NCBI RefSeq assembly: GCF_028292965.1
Contig: NZ_JAQGLG010000217.1
Location: 1-32,104, forward strand
Direction of reading: 5' to 3'
Length of the DNA: 32,104 nt
From: Sphingomonas bacterium
GTDB lineage: Bacteria; Pseudomonadota; Alphaproteobacteria; Sphingomonadales; Sphingomonadaceae
Part shown: piece by piece, positions 30,974 to 32,104 of the stretch
Layout: each line of letters begins with the position of its first letter
Numbering within the stretch: the first letter of the stretch is position 1
Program-made: the position numbers and the translations under genes
Notes under the pieces: model-generated
What the model was told of the DNA's origin: nothing
The model's input: the letters and a program-made list of their open reading frames with translations, nothing else
The model's database searches: none

Positions 30974-31979
30974 TCAATACAGACCTTCGAGCGGCGGACG
31001 CGACGCTGTCAACGTCGCGTAGAGCAAGTCGTCCGTCTCGAGCGGAAACAGGGCGGCATCGGCAAGGCGCGTCATCGGCTCGTTCGAGCCGAGCGTGATC
31101 CGCGCGACGATCATGTTGCCGTAGAAATTCTGATTGCGATTGGTTGCGCCCTTGATGAAGCCGGCCTTCTGCCGTTCGAGCCGTGGCGGCTGCTCGCGGC
31201 GCCATCCGTCGGTTCCCCAAAAGAGCTCGGCGCCGTGCTCGAAAAAGTCGCCGCGGCTCTCGGCGAAAACGTAGATCACCCGCCCTGCCTGGGGCGGCGC
31301 GCATCGCATTTTGCCGTCCACCATGCTCGCTTGGGTGAAATAGAGCGCGACGTCGAGGTCGTAGGTCAGGTCCAACAGCGACGTGTAATAGCCGTATTGC
31401 TGCATCGTGATCGCGAATTGCCGACGCTTCATCGACACGAAAAACCATTGCCGCAGATCATCGGCCTCGTCGGGCCAAGGGAGATGCGGCGGATCACCGA
31501 CTTCGACCGGGCTCAGCTGAATTTTTACCATCAGTTCGACGAAGCGTTCGTCATTGGTATCGCTGAGAATATCGCTGAGCAACGGTAGGAAGCGGTCGTC
31601 ACGCGCGAACCAATGCGCGTTCTGGCGCATCAGCCATATCATAAATGGCTTCTTCCAACCGTGGTTCGGCCCGGCCCAAGCGAACCCAAAGTTCATTTTC
31701 TCAGGATTGCTCTTGGCATAGCGTTCGAGCGAGGGTGTTAGAGACGGTAGCGACCGGCCATATAGCCGGCGCGACAGCGCCTTGTCGCGCACCCATGGAT
31801 ATTCGCGCCGCTGACCCCGGAGCCACAATCTTTTGACAGGTAGTTGGCCGCAAAGCAGGTCCGTGAGTTCGGCGATGTGCCGTTCGAGTTCGATGCGGCT
31901 ATCAGCCTGCAGCTCGATTGGTGGCACGATCGGAAAATTGATCGACTCGTTTGCCAAGACTGCCGGAGCAAAGTGCGAT
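30974..31979 (-). pseudogene. FRG-domain protein, 5' end lost to an IS3-family insertion
   Basis: The minus-strand frame is open from the IS boundary at 31979 to the stop at 30974, giving about 334 residues. It contains the FRG motif QYGYYTSLLDLTYDLDVALYFTQA in the middle, plus an N-terminal helical part (RIELERHIAELTDLLCGQLPVKRLWLRGQRREYPWV, where LWLRGQ is the FRG opening) and a C-terminal part with EGLY at the end. Beyond 31979 the frame continues into IS DNA, coding about 40 foreign residues, so the native start is lost. FRG-domain proteins occur in phage defence and toxin-like contexts; the activity is not established. Confidence 0.8.
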
Positions 31980-32104
31980 TGAACCGCCCCGGGTTTGCCG
32001 GAGGCTCCAACTCCTGAGAAGGTGGAGCCTATATGAGCAAGACGACGAACAAGTTTGCGCCGGAGGTCCGCGATCGCGCGGTACGGATGGTTTTCGACCA
32101 CGAG
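31980..32104 (+). mobile_element. Left end of an IS3-family insertion sequence
   Basis: TGAACCGCCCCGGGTTTGCC at 31980 is a terminal inverted repeat of a type seen in IS3-family elements, followed by a GGAGGCT...GGTGGAGCC leader and the transposase OrfA start at 32033. The element is cut by the window edge, so family subgroup, length and the target duplication cannot be seen. It lies within the FRG gene. Confidence 0.75.
32033..32104 (+). CDS. IS3-family transposase OrfA, N-terminal fragment
   Basis: Twenty-four codons are visible: [20 protein letters not shown], followed by FDHE. This is the opening of an OrfA-type helix-turn-helix protein (usually about 90-100 residues) that begins the transposase of IS3-family elements. 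The GGTGGAGCC leader provides the ribosome site. The frame remains open at the edge of the window. Confidence 0.75.
   Translation, partial: MSKTTNKFAPEVRDRAVRMVFDHE

Noticed and set aside
1..32104. CRISPR arrays, tRNA and rRNA genes
   Set aside because: No regularly spaced repeats, cloverleaf or rRNA-like sequence was found; the dispersed repeats are single palindromic elements.

Overview
The window reads as chromosomal DNA of a high-GC alphaproteobacterium, most likely a Sphingomonas-like sphingomonad. This rests on composition, three small DUF6894-type proteins, a GCG_CRPN protein, a GcrA-like helix-turn-helix microprotein, and two families of dispersed palindromic repeats of a kind common in sphingomonad genomes. 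The placement is inference; no rRNA, tRNA or housekeeping marker is present.

Layout. 1-3.3 kb: small membrane and secreted proteins of unknown function, the first cut by the left edge. 3.4-6.0 kb: a small hypothetical gene, a cupin related to cysteine dioxygenase, a Crp/Fnr regulator and a DUF6894 gene. 6.0-9.3 kb: an SGNH hydrolase, a GCG_CRPN protein behind a structured leader, and MmyB-type XRE and TetR regulators. 9.3-13.0 kb: an exported GH79 (heparanase/beta-glucuronidase clan) hydrolase divergent from an L,D-transpeptidase plus lipoprotein operon. 13.0-14.8 kb: a decaying patch with a RidA gene cut short, a long hairpin repeat and a PLP aminotransferase with two frameshifts. 14.9-17.3 kb: a hypothetical/DUF6894-like pair, a class 3 lipase and a Gly/Tyr-rich exported protein. 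17.3-19.8 kb: a two-gene operon pairing a DUF1989 protein with a YqcI/YcgG (GntA-like) haem N-hydroxylase, divergent from a second Crp/Fnr regulator. 20-24.1 kb: a TesA-like esterase, a DUF72 protein, a polytopic membrane protein, a spermidine-synthase-like protein and a cold-shock protein. 24.4-27.8 kb: the GcrA-like microprotein, an exported protein and an orphan small/large phage terminase pair. 27.8-32.1 kb: an accessory tract with a membrane FxLYD-like protein, a Schlafen AlbA_2 protein between two IS-end-like repeats, and an FRG-domain gene whose 5' end is replaced by an IS3-family element running off the right edge.

Working together. The clearest functional unit is the DUF1989/GntA-like operon with its divergent regulator. 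From family knowledge, one member type N-hydroxylates guanidino nitrogen and the other includes carboxyguanidine deiminases, so a guanidino-compound modification route is a reasonable hypothesis. The L,D-transpeptidase and lipoprotein form a coupled cell-envelope operon. The right end looks like a prophage and defence-type island eroded by insertion sequences.
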